Assembly: GCF_002259795.1 (NCBI RefSeq)
Contig: NZ_MWXA01000005.1
Span: 372,001-436,000, forward strand
Direction: 5' to 3'
Length of the DNA stretch: 64,000 nt
From: Bifidobacterium aquikefiri
GTDB taxonomy: Bacteria; Actinomycetota; Actinomycetes; Actinomycetales; Bifidobacteriaceae
This document shows, in pieces, positions 47,679 to 56,850 of the stretch; position 1 is the stretch's first letter; each line of letters begins with the position of its first letter. A model generated the notes under the pieces. The model did no database searches and was not told the origin of the DNA. It worked only from the letters and a program-made list of their open reading frames with translations. The position numbers and the translations under genes are program-made.

Positions 47679-48743
47679 TCAAGATAGCTCTTTGGAAACG
47701 CGTAGTGCGCTTTTAATATTGTTTCTTCGGACACCTGCTGCCATGGCCATCGAAATGCTCAATGACAGCTGCTTCTGCGAATCCCCATCTTCGCTGATGC
47801 CCGCCTGCATTGAGAGTGAATCGGACTCATCGGTCCGTGCAGCGACCTTGGTATTCTTAGCGATGCGCAGCCCATAGGTTGTGCAGATTTGCTCCAACCG
47901 TCGCTGCTCTGCCTGACGTGTCTGGTTTCTGCTGATGCCGAATGATGAGTCGCGCCTCTTGTCCGGCTGCTCGTCCTTGTTGATTTTCATTTCGTCAGAT
48001 GCAATGGCAACGGTCTGTGTAACATCAGCCTCTGAAACTACCTTGATATTGGCCTGTTTGTCGGCCTTCCTGGCTGCCTCGTCGGCTGCCTCTCTCGCCT
48101 GGGCAGAGATCTGTGCCAAGGCGGAACTCGAAGAGGCGAGGCTCACGACATCAACCTGTACCGCCTGTAACGCATGAGGCTTCAAGGTCTGCGGATTGAC
48201 TGCTATCACTAGGGCAGCGGCACCATCTTCCAGACATACCGACATCAACCGTTCCATGTCGAACATGCTGATGGGATAGTTCAATTCCAACGGACGGTCA
48301 AGGGAATAGGAACCTTCCGAACTCACAACCCCCACAGGATTGCCAAGAATATGAAGGAATTCCGCCAGTTTATTGACATACTTGGCACCGTCGGAATCCG
48401 CTATTGCAAAGATTGCCAACGCTTCGGATGGTTCACCGGCAACATCCGAAGCGAGCTGCCCAATCTGCTCGGCATCCAAAGTGCCCAGCAATAGCGGAAT
48501 CTGAATGTTGTTGGCAACGGTTTCCTGAGCCTGAGGCAAGACCATGGCATAGGCTCCACGAGTCTGCGCCTCGACAATTTCAGCCGCAGAGACTCGATTT
48601 TGAGATGGCACAAAAAGTGCTCCTGGTCGTACTGACCGGGCATCGTCTGCCAATGAGGTTATCGTCACTGGTTCGCAGAATTTGGGTTGCACCACAAGGC
48701 CATAATGATTGCCAAGGTAGCCCAGAGTCATTCTCTGTGACAT
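47679..48743 (-). CDS. Degenerate MurE-like protein of the dcw cluster, probably without ligase activity
   Basis: 354 aa in the position of murE between ftsI and murF. The N-terminal UMT-binding-like domain is recognisable (PVTITSLADDARSVRPGALF, AYAMVLPQ), but where Mur ligases have the ATP loop GTNGKT this protein reads AIADSDGAKYVNKLAEF, followed by VGVVSSEGSYS. The central ATPase and C-terminal ligase domains are shortened; the last ~150 residues are Ala/Lys/Asp-rich and low-complexity. It therefore looks unable to bind ATP in the Mur-ligase way. A functional murE must be elsewhere in the genome. AGGTGA supports ATG 48743. Divisome scaffold or assembly role would be speculation. Confidence 0.7.
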   Translation of the reverse strand: MSQRMTLGYLGNHYGLVVQPKFCEPVTITSLADDARSVRPGALFVPSQNRVSAAEIVEAQTRGAYAMVLPQAQETVANNIQIPLLLGTLDAEQIGQLASDVAGEPSEALAIFAIADSDGAKYVNKLAEFLHILGNPVGVVSSEGSYSLDRPLELNYPISMFDMERLMSVCLEDGAAALVIAVNPQTLKPHALQAVQVDVVSLASSSSALAQISAQAREAADEAARKADKQANIKVVSEADVTQTVAIASDEMKINKDEQPDKRRDSSFGISRNQTRQAEQRRLEQICTTYGLRIAKNTKVAARTDESDSLSMQAGISEDGDSQKQLSLSISMAMAAGVRRNNIKSALRVSKELS

Positions 48744-48851
48744 GGTTTCACCTAATGAACTCACTATCCAGCCTCTCTTCTCACAGATAACGAGTGCACT
48801 TGCCGAGCGTAATGGTGAATTCGTCACCAATTGAATCGGCCATGCACGCAG

Positions 48852-50651
48852 TCACCAAGTCACTGGAATAGCACCTGTACGTGGCGAAGATGTAGGAACT
48901 TCATATTTCTGCATAAGGAATTCACCAATATTGGCAAAAATCGGGCCGGCGGTCAAGCCACCATACGTTCCTTCAGGATTCTTCAAGACTACAGTCACGA
49001 CATACTTGGGATTGTCAGCAGGCAATACGCCAACCCAATCTGCCACAATCCCCGTCAACGCACCATTGGCTCCCGCCACCTCTGCGGTGCCTGTCTTCGC
49101 CGCAACGCGATAGCCGGAAACCCCAGCGACACTTTTATAGCCTTCGGCAACGGATTCCATGGCATTCATCATCTGTGAAGCAACGGAAGGGTCAATCACC
49201 CGCGTTGACTCTGGCGTCTGTACCGAGAGCTCCTTACCATTCTCGTCCTTGACATTGGCAATGATCGACTGCTGATTCTTGACACCTTTATTGGCAATCG
49301 TCGCGGCCACATTGCTCACCTGAAGCACGTTGGTCGCATACCCCTGACCAAAGAGCACCGTATTCTGCGTGCGCTTATCCCAGCTGGTATCCTTCGAGAG
49401 CAATCCATCGGATTCACCGGGGAGCCCCATTCCGGAAGACTGGCCGATACCAAATTTGGTCAGATAGGAGTACCGCTGAGCCAGCGAGTAGTTGGAGGAT
49501 GCCATGATTACGCCAACATTGGAGGAATTCTGCAGAATGCCAGCGAGAGTCCACTTTTCGGTTGGATGCGACTCAGAATCGTGGTACGTCTGCCCATTCA
49601 CATCAATGCTGTATGGAACGCTGAATTTGTTGTTCATTGTCTGCTGCTTCTCTTGCAGCAGCCCAGAGAGCGTAACCAGCTTGCCCACAGAACCGGGTTC
49701 AAAGGTTTCAGTTACCGCGTGCGATGGATTGAGCTTGGCATCGGAACTTCCCGCTTCCTCAGTGGAGGTATCAGCAAGCGCGAGAATCTTTCCCGTGGAG
49801 ACTTCCTGAACCGAAGCAACTGCCCAGTCGGCCTTATACTTCGCCTTTCCCTGTTCCAGCGCCTGTTCCACGTACCATTGCACATCCCTGTCAATGGTGA
49901 GCTGAACGTTATCGCCATTGACCGCCGCAACTGATTCCGTCTGCGTACCCGGAATCTGTTGGCCGTCATTGCCGCGCTGATATTTCGTGTATCCATCGGT
50001 CCCGGTGAGCAGCTTGTTCTCCATCTGTTCAATGCCGGCCACGCCAGTACCTGAATCATCAACACCACCGAGCAGTGAACCCATGAGCGTACCGTTGGGA
50101 TATACGCGGTCGGTGGTGAGCTGAGCCGTGATGACTCCGCTCAGATTCAATGCATCGATGGCGCGCTTCACCGTAGGGACAACATCCCTCTTGATGACCA
50201 CATATTGGTTGGTACCGGTCAGCATCGCGCCGAGTTCCATCGTGTTCATGCCAAGCACGGGAGCGAGCAGTTTTGCAACTGCCGCAGGCCCGGTCGTCCC
50301 GACAGGCTTTCCATCAATGCTTTGGCAGTTGCCCTCCGTTGCCTTGGTACATGTTGTTGGCTCGAAGGTGGATGCCGCCTTGGGATCACCAATAATCGTG
50401 TATCGTTCGACGCTCTGTGCCAGGACGATACCGTTCGAATCGGTGATGTTGCCACGCTGAGCGCTGATTGTTGTGCTCACCGTTCTGCTTGCTGTGGCTG
50501 CCTCAGCGGTGGTCTTTCCGGCAATGAGCTGGACATATGTCAGTTTGATCACTGCCCCGGATGCGATCATCGCGATTACAGCCGCCACGCATACCGTACG
50601 TTTCATGAACTGTGTGGCGTTCTTCCACCAGACGATAAGGGGTACGTTCAT
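48852..50651 (-). CDS. ftsI: Penicillin-binding protein FtsI (PBP3-type septal transpeptidase)
   Basis: Class B PBP that cross-links septal peptidoglycan with FtsW. 599 aa. Transmembrane anchor at ~17-38, dimerisation domain with RGNITDSNGIVLAQ, then catalytic SxxK in FEPGSVGKLVT, SxN in NSSNVG and KTGT in AAKTGTAEVAG. No PASTA domains at the C-terminus. SxxK reads SVGK rather than the frequent STMK/SVMK. ATG 50651 overlaps the ftsL-like stop (ATGA) with GGGAGA upstream. Confidence 0.93.
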   Translation of the reverse strand: MNVPLIVWWKNATQFMKRTVCVAAVIAMIASGAVIKLTYVQLIAGKTTAEAATASRTVSTTISAQRGNITDSNGIVLAQSVERYTIIGDPKAASTFEPTTCTKATEGNCQSIDGKPVGTTGPAAVAKLLAPVLGMNTMELGAMLTGTNQYVVIKRDVVPTVKRAIDALNLSGVITAQLTTDRVYPNGTLMGSLLGGVDDSGTGVAGIEQMENKLLTGTDGYTKYQRGNDGQQIPGTQTESVAAVNGDNVQLTIDRDVQWYVEQALEQGKAKYKADWAVASVQEVSTGKILALADTSTEEAGSSDAKLNPSHAVTETFEPGSVGKLVTLSGLLQEKQQTMNNKFSVPYSIDVNGQTYHDSESHPTEKWTLAGILQNSSNVGVIMASSNYSLAQRYSYLTKFGIGQSSGMGLPGESDGLLSKDTSWDKRTQNTVLFGQGYATNVLQVSNVAATIANKGVKNQQSIIANVKDENGKELSVQTPESTRVIDPSVASQMMNAMESVAEGYKSVAGVSGYRVAAKTGTAEVAGANGALTGIVADWVGVLPADNPKYVVTVVLKNPEGTYGGLTAGPIFANIGEFLMQKYEVPTSSPRTGAIPVTW

Positions 50652-51109
50652 TGTTTGTCTCCCGAACTCTGAGTGGCCTTATAGCCTTGCAAATCGATCG
50701 AAATCGAACTCTGCTGGGGTACCATGCCCATTTTCTGGGCTTTGTCAGGCAACGATGCCTGCAGACTGTCGAGTGTGCTCCGGTCATCCTCAATGTCTTG
50801 GGTCAGACGACTGATCGACTGCTGCTCACGCGTCGCCTCGAAGGAGTTCTCCATCATCTGCGTTCTGAGCATCAATGAACCTATAAGACTTGCACCAAGT
50901 ACCGAGAACGCAATCATGAAGTGGAACATCGGGGTTCTACGGGTTCGCGTCCAATGAATGAGCTGCTGCGCCCTTTCGGAAAGGGTATGCTGATTGGTCC
51001 TGCGATTCGTCAGCAGTTGCAGTTCAGGTCTCGTCTCGTGTTGCTGTGAGTCCGGACGTCGCTTCTCGCGTCTCGCCCCGGACTGTATGCGTCGTGCTGC
51101 TGCAGGCAT
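50648..51109 (-). CDS. ftsL: FtsL/FtsB-like septum protein
   Basis: 153 aa, assigned mainly by position between rsmH and ftsI and by topology: a basic cytoplasmic N-terminus (~75 residues), one transmembrane helix (HFMIAFSVLGASLIGSLMLR) and an extracytoplasmic coiled coil (heptad-like RLTQDIEDDRSTLDSLQASL). FtsL proteins are poorly conserved in sequence. AAAGGGGA supports ATG 51109, 1 bp after the rsmH stop. Confidence 0.8.
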   Translation of the reverse strand: MPAAARRIQSGARREKRRPDSQQHETRPELQLLTNRRTNQHTLSERAQQLIHWTRTRRTPMFHFMIAFSVLGASLIGSLMLRTQMMENSFEATREQQSISRLTQDIEDDRSTLDSLQASLPDKAQKMGMVPQQSSISIDLQGYKATQSSGDKQ

Positions 51110-51110
51110 C

Positions 51111-52118
51111 TTATCCCCTTTCCTTTCCGTGCTCCTCGTATTCTTTCAATGCATTCTCGGGAATGTGGCGTATCAGTTCGACAGCCCTCAATCTCACCGA
51201 CGCCGATCGTGGATTCTCTTCAATCTGCATGTCGTCGGCTTTGATTGCACCGTGCGTCAGATCCTTGAAATATGGCTGTGCCTCCTCAGGAATGATTGGC
51301 AGCCCACGGGGTACGTTCACTCGTGTGCCGGCAGTCATGAAACGTTTTACGGTGCGGTCTTCGAGTGAGTGATAAGACTCGACGACAATTCGACCGTGCA
51401 TGTTCAGATGCGTTGCGATCTGAGGCAAGGTCTGTGACAATTTCTCCAGTTCTCCGTTGACCTCGATGCGCAATGCCTGAAAGACACGCTTCGCGGGATT
51501 TCCTGCGGGCCGATGCGATTTGGGAACCGTGGCATCCACCAGTTCGTTCAAATCCTTCGAGGTCTGCAACGGATGTGATTCGCGGCTTTCAACAATCGCT
51601 CTCGCAATAGGCCTGCTGAATCGCTCTTCACCGTATTCCCTGAATATCGATGTCAGCCGCTGCAGCGAGTAACTTGCAAGAACCTCTGCTGCCGTAAGGG
51701 TCTGAGTTGTATCCATGCGCATATCGAGTGGCGCATCATGCGCATATGAAAATCCTCGAGAGGTCTCATCAATCTGCAGACTCGACAATCCCAAATCCAT
51801 GAATGCTGCGTCTACGTGCTCTATGCCCTGACTTTCGAGCACCTCGTCGAAATCATCGAAGGCAGCATGAACGGGAATGAATCTGCTCGAAAGCCCCTCC
51901 TGATCCATCCGCTGCGTGGCCAGTTCCAGCGCTTCCTCGTCACGGTCAATACCGATGAGATGCGCGCCGGGAGAGGATTTCAGGAATGCTATCGCATGCC
52001 CAGCCAGTCCAAGCGTGCAGTCCACGACTATGGCATCCCCATGTGCAAGTGCAGGAGCAACAAGGCCGACGCACTCATCCAGCAACACCGGTTGATGTAT
52101 GGCATTCAAGTCTGTCAT
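51111..52118 (-). CDS. rsmH: 16S rRNA (cytosine-1402-N4)-methyltransferase
   Basis: Methylates C1402 in the ribosomal P site. 335 aa. HQPVLLDECVGLVAPAL, DCTLGLAGHAIAFL (SAM motif), GIDRDEEALELA, FMDLGLSSLQIDE, RGFSYAHDAPLDMRMD, VFQALRIEVNGELE and VVESYHSLEDRTVKRF. ATG 52118 overlaps the mraZ stop (TGATG), preceded by GGAGG; the longer in-frame extension is inside mraZ. Confidence 0.95.
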   Translation of the reverse strand: MTDLNAIHQPVLLDECVGLVAPALAHGDAIVVDCTLGLAGHAIAFLKSSPGAHLIGIDRDEEALELATQRMDQEGLSSRFIPVHAAFDDFDEVLESQGIEHVDAAFMDLGLSSLQIDETSRGFSYAHDAPLDMRMDTTQTLTAAEVLASYSLQRLTSIFREYGEERFSRPIARAIVESRESHPLQTSKDLNELVDATVPKSHRPAGNPAKRVFQALRIEVNGELEKLSQTLPQIATHLNMHGRIVVESYHSLEDRTVKRFMTAGTRVNVPRGLPIIPEEAQPYFKDLTHGAIKADDMQIEENPRSASVRLRAVELIRHIPENALKEYEEHGKERG

Positions 52119-52705
52119 CAGAAATCCACCTCCGGAAGCACATCGTCGGCTATGTCGGAGTATCCCTGTTCCTTGCTTTCGAGATAGCTTTGCCACGAAG
52201 CACTATCCCAGAGCTCAGCGCGAGTGCCTACTCCGATGACGACCACTTCGGTGTTCAAGTGTGCATACGAGCGCAGCATCTGTGGAACCAGCACGCGACC
52301 TTGCCGGTCAGGCACCTCGTCAACGGCGCCGGAAAGAAATACACGAAGATAGTCACGAGCAGCCTTGTTGCCCATCGATGTACGTTGAATCTGTATGGCA
52401 ACGCGTCTGAATTCGCTTTGTGGCAACAGATAGACGCAGCGTTCCTGACCTCGCGCCATGACCAGGCCATCGCCGAATTGCGAACGAAGCTTGGCAGGGA
52501 GCGCCATGCGACCCTTGTCATCGATTTTTGGCGTATAGGTTCCCAGCAACAGTGCGGGCATTTCGAAGCCATTGTCGTGATCGGCAGACATTGGAGAAGG
52601 TGAGGACGGCTGAGCACGGTGAACATTCTGGCTTTGCTCTGGCTGTAGTGTCCCTTTTTCCTGATTGGAATCGGGCTGCTCATTGCGAACGAAGTCGTTC
52701 GTCAT
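52118..52705 (-). CDS. mraZ: Transcriptional regulator MraZ with an N-terminal extension
   Basis: Binds repeats upstream of the dcw operon. Two AbrB-type SpoVT repeats are visible: LLGTYTPKIDDKGRMALPAK with RGQERCVYLLP, and FLSGAVDEVPDRQGRVLVPQ with VVVIGVGTRAELWD. The core starts at residue ~49; before it is a Gln/Ser/Pro-rich tail of about 48 residues, so the protein is 195 aa against the usual ~145. The strong GGAGG with 6-nt spacing lies only before ATG 52705, which argues that the extension is translated. First gene of the dcw operon. Confidence 0.92.
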   Translation of the reverse strand: MTNDFVRNEQPDSNQEKGTLQPEQSQNVHRAQPSSPSPMSADHDNGFEMPALLLGTYTPKIDDKGRMALPAKLRSQFGDGLVMARGQERCVYLLPQSEFRRVAIQIQRTSMGNKAARDYLRVFLSGAVDEVPDRQGRVLVPQMLRSYAHLNTEVVVIGVGTRAELWDSASWQSYLESKEQGYSDIADDVLPEVDF

Positions 52706-52749
52706 GTCGCACCTCCATCCCCAGGATCACTCACAACTCGTCACTGTTT

Positions 52750-52784
52750 CCCCACTTTACCCCATAACACTCCACTTTTCCCCA
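52750..52784 (-). promoter_or_regulatory. MraZ operator: four TGGRG boxes with 10-bp period
   Basis: On the minus strand TGGGG, TGGAG, TGGGG and TGGGG start exactly 10 bp apart (52784, 52774, 52764, 52754), each with a 5-bp spacer. This is the known MraZ box architecture (TGGGN direct repeats) and lies 45 bp upstream of mraZ. TATAAG/TATATT just upstream (about 52785-52803) are candidate -10 boxes. Confidence 0.88.
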
Positions 52785-52922
52785 CTTATAAACAAAATAT
52801 ACGTTCACTTGCTTGTTCTGTTGGGAAACTCACAATTTCTGGGATCCTGACGCATGTCATATCAATGACAAGGCTCTGAGGTATATTGGATTGCCCAGTT
52901 TTTGTAGGAGGAATGGATACGA

Positions 52923-55202
52923 ATGTCGCAATACTCTTCCCAATTGCAGGATGAACAACGAGCAACCGATCGTGCTTATGCACGCTTGGATTCATTACGC
53001 GCCCAGATACGTTCACGACTCGATGCCGTGCGCGCTGCGGGGTCGCATGGTTCACCGACACAACGTACCGAACGTGATTCATTCGCGACCCTGTACGAGG
53101 ATCGCCTGACCCAACTGCGGGCAGTGGAGGACAGGCTCGTGTTTGGCAGACTGGATAGCAGACAGGGCGAACATCGTTACGTGGGAAGAATTGGATTATC
53201 AAGCGAAGATCATGAACCAATTCTTACTGATTGGCGAGCCGATGCAGCTCGGCCGTTCTATGAGGCCACTCCTTCACATCATGGCGACATCGTGATGCGT
53301 CGACATATCACGCTGAGCTTTCGTGATGTCGTGGCCATTGAGGATGAAATTCTCGACATGAACTCTCCCACCGTCAGTCAGGCATCACAATCGGGTACTC
53401 TTACCGGCGAGGGTGCGTTGCTGGCTTCCCTGAGTTCACGCCGCACCGGGAAAATGACCGACATCGTTGCCACCATCCAGGCTGAACAGGATCGAATCAT
53501 TCGATCCGACATGGCGCATGCAGTGGTAGTACAGGGCGGTCCCGGTACAGGCAAGACCGCAGTCGCCCTGCATCGTGCTGCATACCTGCTTTATACCCAT
53601 CGCCGCACACTTGAGCGTTCAGGTGTGCTGATCATTGGTCCCAGCTCAGCATTTCTGCATTATATTGACCAAGTTCTGCCTTCTCTGGGGGAAACGGGCG
53701 TTATTAGCCGAACCATTGGCGATCTGATTCCTGGAGTCGTGGCTACTGCACAGGAATCGCCCCGCGTGGCTGCATTGAAAGGCGACATTCGCATGAGGCA
53801 TGCGATCGCCAATGCTGTGGCCGCACGTGTCAGAATTCCCCCTGCGCTGCCAGGCATTCATGTGAATGGCTTGATCGTTCCCATCCTCAGCACAGACATC
53901 GAACAGGCGCAGGGCGATGCACTTCGCACACATCAGCCGCACAACAAGGCGCGAAAGACTTTCGTGCGTTCGATGATGCACGCTCTCACCAACAGGTATG
54001 CCGAGCAGCTCGACTACACTCCAGAACAGTCCGAACTCTCGCATGCCACATCGGTGTTCCGTTTGAACGATGACGTACGCAAGACCTTGAATCTTGCATG
54101 GCTTCCCATGAACGCCGCCTGGCTTTTGTCGGATATGTGGGCAAAACCTGAACATTTGAGACACTTTGCACCTTGGCTCAGTAATGAGCAGATACACATG
54201 CTCAGCCGTCCAAAAGGATCGCCGTTCACCATATCTGACATTCCTCTGTTGGACGAGGCGATGGATGTGCTCGGTCCAGACCCCAAGAGCATAAGAAATG
54301 TCTCTGCTCAGGCTTCACGACGTGCTCACGATGAGCAGATTGCCTCAGAAACACTTGGACAGGCGGGCATTGGCAATGGCATTGTCACCTCCCAGATGCT
54401 GGTCGACCAGATGACGGCCGACGATGACGAAACCATGTCTCAACGTGCAGCCTCCGATCGAGAATGGACCTATGGCCATATCGTTGTTGACGAGGCTCAG
54501 GAACTGACCGCAATGGACTGGCGCATGCTCATTCGCAGATGCCCATCACGTTCTTTCACGATTGTTGGCGATGTTGCCCAGACATCTGCCCTAGGCGGTT
54601 CCAGATCCTGGCAGAAGACGATGACTCCTCTCTTCGGTGAACATAATTGGACGCTCAACGAGCTCAGCATCAACTATCGAAACCCAAAAGAGGTTTCAGA
54701 TCTCTCTTCACGCTTTGCCAAAGAGGAGGGGCTTTACATTTCAACCGTGAATGCAGTTCGAGCGATTCCCGATTCCGTGCAGAACATCACCGTTGAGGCA
54801 TCGTCAGACTTAAGTTCGCGCATTTTCCAGGAATTGGATGTGCTGCGTCCGCAGTTTGTCTCGTCCGACGGCAGTGGTCGCATAGCGATCATCGCAGAGG
54901 CGAGCATGATACCAGATATCTCGCGCAACCTTGATACCTACATCAATACGCGTTTGAATGCCGATGACCGCTTCCGCCTTCAATCGCAACATTCGTGGGA
55001 CAGGCAGATTGGCGTCTATAGAACTGAAGAGGTCAAAGGGCTGGAATTCGATGCGGTGATTCTCGTTGAGCCCGGTCTGATGGAGAACAATGCCCCCTCT
55101 CGCATCGTTGCGGCTTCCGATCTCTATGTCTCGATGACGCGACCGACCCAAAAACTTGTCATTATTCGAACACGGCAAGATACTGACGACCTCCCACTAT
55201 AA
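52923..55202 (+). CDS. HelD-type RNA-polymerase-associated ATPase (UvrD/Rep superfamily 1)
   Basis: 759 aa. N-terminal antiparallel coiled coil (DEQRATDRAYARLDSLRAQI onwards, residues ~8-75), Walker A VVVQGGPGTGKTAVALHRAA at ~200, a long helical insert, Walker B HIVVDEAQELTAMDW with FTIVGDVAQ, then INYRNPKEV and the C-terminal EVKGLEFDAVILVEP and YVSMTRPTQKLVII motifs. The order matches HelD, which frees stalled RNA polymerase; the actinobacterial relative HelR protects against rifampicin. DNA unwinding is not implied. AGGAGG precedes ATG 52923. 10 bp upstream of serA: one transcript, divergent from mraZ. Confidence 0.85.
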   Translation: MSQYSSQLQDEQRATDRAYARLDSLRAQIRSRLDAVRAAGSHGSPTQRTERDSFATLYEDRLTQLRAVEDRLVFGRLDSRQGEHRYVGRIGLSSEDHEPILTDWRADAARPFYEATPSHHGDIVMRRHITLSFRDVVAIEDEILDMNSPTVSQASQSGTLTGEGALLASLSSRRTGKMTDIVATIQAEQDRIIRSDMAHAVVVQGGPGTGKTAVALHRAAYLLYTHRRTLERSGVLIIGPSSAFLHYIDQVLPSLGETGVISRTIGDLIPGVVATAQESPRVAALKGDIRMRHAIANAVAARVRIPPALPGIHVNGLIVPILSTDIEQAQGDALRTHQPHNKARKTFVRSMMHALTNRYAEQLDYTPEQSELSHATSVFRLNDDVRKTLNLAWLPMNAAWLLSDMWAKPEHLRHFAPWLSNEQIHMLSRPKGSPFTISDIPLLDEAMDVLGPDPKSIRNVSAQASRRAHDEQIASETLGQAGIGNGIVTSQMLVDQMTADDDETMSQRAASDREWTYGHIVVDEAQELTAMDWRMLIRRCPSRSFTIVGDVAQTSALGGSRSWQKTMTPLFGEHNWTLNELSINYRNPKEVSDLSSRFAKEEGLYISTVNAVRAIPDSVQNITVEASSDLSSRIFQELDVLRPQFVSSDGSGRIAIIAEASMIPDISRNLDTYINTRLNADDRFRLQSQHSWDRQIGVYRTEEVKGLEFDAVILVEPGLMENNAPSRIVAASDLYVSMTRPTQKLVIIRTRQDTDDLPL

Positions 55203-55212
55203 GGTATGAAAT

Positions 55213-56412
55213 ATGCCTAAAGCTTTGCTACTTGAAAATATTCATCCCTTTGCGGCCGAATCATTGCGTAATCACGGATTCGAAGTCAATACGCAGCCAG
55301 GGGCACTCGACGAAGATGACCTGATCGAGGCTCTTGACGATGTGGATGTTCTTGGAATTCGTTCCAAGACCAATGTTACGAGACGCGTTCTCGATGCCAG
55401 ACCCGGTCTGACTGCCATAGGCTGCTTCTGCATCGGAACGAACCAGGTCGATTTGGACTATGCAGGATCGCATGGCATCGGTGTGTTCAATGCACCATAT
55501 TCAAACACACGATCCGTTGTTGAGCTGGTCATCAGTGACATCATCAGTCTGATGAGGAGAATCCCTGCACATTCGCACCGCATGCGCGATGGCGTATGGG
55601 ATAAGTCTGCCTCAGGCTCGCACGAGGTACGCGGCAAGACTTTGGGAATCATCGGCTACGGCAATATTGGCGCACAGCTTTCAGTTCTCGCCGAGGCATT
55701 GGGCATGCGTGTCGTCTTCTACGACATCGAAGAGAAGCTCGCCCTTGGCAATGCACATAGAGCTGGGAGCCTGGAAGAGCTCCTGCTTCAGTCCGATGCA
55801 GTGACGCTGCATGTTGACGGACGAAAGTCCAATACCGGTTTCTTCGGTGAAGATCAATTCTCACACATGAAGCAGGGCTCAATATTCATCAACATTTCCA
55901 GAGGATTCGTTGCGGATTTGGATGCATTGAAGCGCCATCTTGAATCCGGTCATCTTTCAGGCGCTGCCATCGATGTATTTCCCAAGGAACCCCGCAAAAG
56001 TGGCGATGCGTTCGATTCCTCATTGAATAAGGAAGACAATGTCATCCTGACGCCGCATATTGGCGGTTCGACTCTCGAAGCGCAGGAATCGATAGGTCAT
56101 TTCGTTTCCCAAAGGCTCTTGGATTATTGGGAGAAGGGATCCACCACTCTCTCCGTTAATTTGCCAGAACTCACGCTGGGTGCAGTTTCTGGCGTTACAC
56201 GCATTGCACACCTTCACAAGAATCTGCCTGGAGTCCTTGCTCAGGTTAATCGAATCCTTGGTGAAGAAAACATCAATGTCAATGCACAGTCGCTGGCAAC
56301 TGAAGGCGAATTGGGATATGTGGTCACTGATGTTTCCAGTATGCCCAGCAACGATGCTTTCCAGGCATTGCAGGATCTTTACGGGAGAATTCGCATGAGA
56401 ACCCTGAAATAG
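55213..56412 (+). CDS. serA: D-3-phosphoglycerate dehydrogenase
   Basis: First step of serine synthesis. 399 aa. LGIRSKTNVTRRVLDA, GCFCIGTNQVDLDYA, NAD motif LGIIGYGNIGAQLSVLAEAL, catalytic Arg in FINISRGFVAD, Glu in DVFPKEP and His in ILTPHIGGSTLEAQE, plus a C-terminal ACT domain (HKNLPGVLAQVNRILGEENI) for serine feedback. This is the short E. coli-like type, not the long mycobacterial form with an extra allosteric domain. AAGG precedes ATG 55213. Confidence 0.94.
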   Translation: MPKALLLENIHPFAAESLRNHGFEVNTQPGALDEDDLIEALDDVDVLGIRSKTNVTRRVLDARPGLTAIGCFCIGTNQVDLDYAGSHGIGVFNAPYSNTRSVVELVISDIISLMRRIPAHSHRMRDGVWDKSASGSHEVRGKTLGIIGYGNIGAQLSVLAEALGMRVVFYDIEEKLALGNAHRAGSLEELLLQSDAVTLHVDGRKSNTGFFGEDQFSHMKQGSIFINISRGFVADLDALKRHLESGHLSGAAIDVFPKEPRKSGDAFDSSLNKEDNVILTPHIGGSTLEAQESIGHFVSQRLLDYWEKGSTTLSVNLPELTLGAVSGVTRIAHLHKNLPGVLAQVNRILGEENINVNAQSLATEGELGYVVTDVSSMPSNDAFQALQDLYGRIRMRTLK

Positions 56413-56460
56413 CCTACATACTCTACATGCAGGAGCGTCCAGTGCGACGACATGCGCATG

Positions 56461-56492
56461 CAATCCCCGCGTTCCTTGGAATGCGGGGATTG
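56461..56492 (+). terminator. Hairpin terminator of serA
   Basis: CAATCCCCGCGTTCC, TT loop, GGAATGCGGGGATTG: a 15-bp stem with one mismatch, 48 bp after the serA stop. The following T-tract is short, so it may act for both strands as a general end signal. Confidence 0.75.
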
Positions 56493-56850
56493 CTGGCATT
56501 TAGGGACAGACAGCTCATCGTCCATCTGTCCCGATGATTGGATGCTGACCGGTTCTGCATGTTGGTGGATCGTGTCAGTGTCGTGTTTGATACGTGTCGT
56601 ATACCTTCGTGCGTCAGGCAGTTGCATTGTTTCGTAGAATACCGGTCAATACCTTGTACTTGCTCAGGCGAATAACACGCTGTTGCCGATGGATACCGGT
56701 TGGACGGTTTATTGGTCGGATGGGGCTCACATGCCTGTCGTGAATGGGCTATATGTTGCCTTAGATGAGAAGCGAAGCCAGTCCACGCTCATGAAGACCG
56801 TCCTCCTGCCACCGGTACCGTCGGTAGACCGCCAATGAACCTACCGCAGC
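56493..56850. other. Non-coding stretch with a doubtful 49-codon ORF
   Basis: No recognised gene between the serA terminator and repeat copy E. The only coherent reading is a 49-codon ORF at 56689-56838 (+), starting MDTGWTVYWSDGAHMPV, open upstream to about 56640 without another start. It has no ribosome-binding site and no match that I recognise; it could be a remnant of a lost gene. At 56833-56840 a CAATGAAC forms an 8-bp inverted repeat with the left end of copy E. Confidence 0.3.

Noticed and set aside
56689-56838. 49-codon ORF in the serA-nrdR spacer
   Set aside because: No ribosome-binding site, no recognised similarity; noted in the spacer description only.
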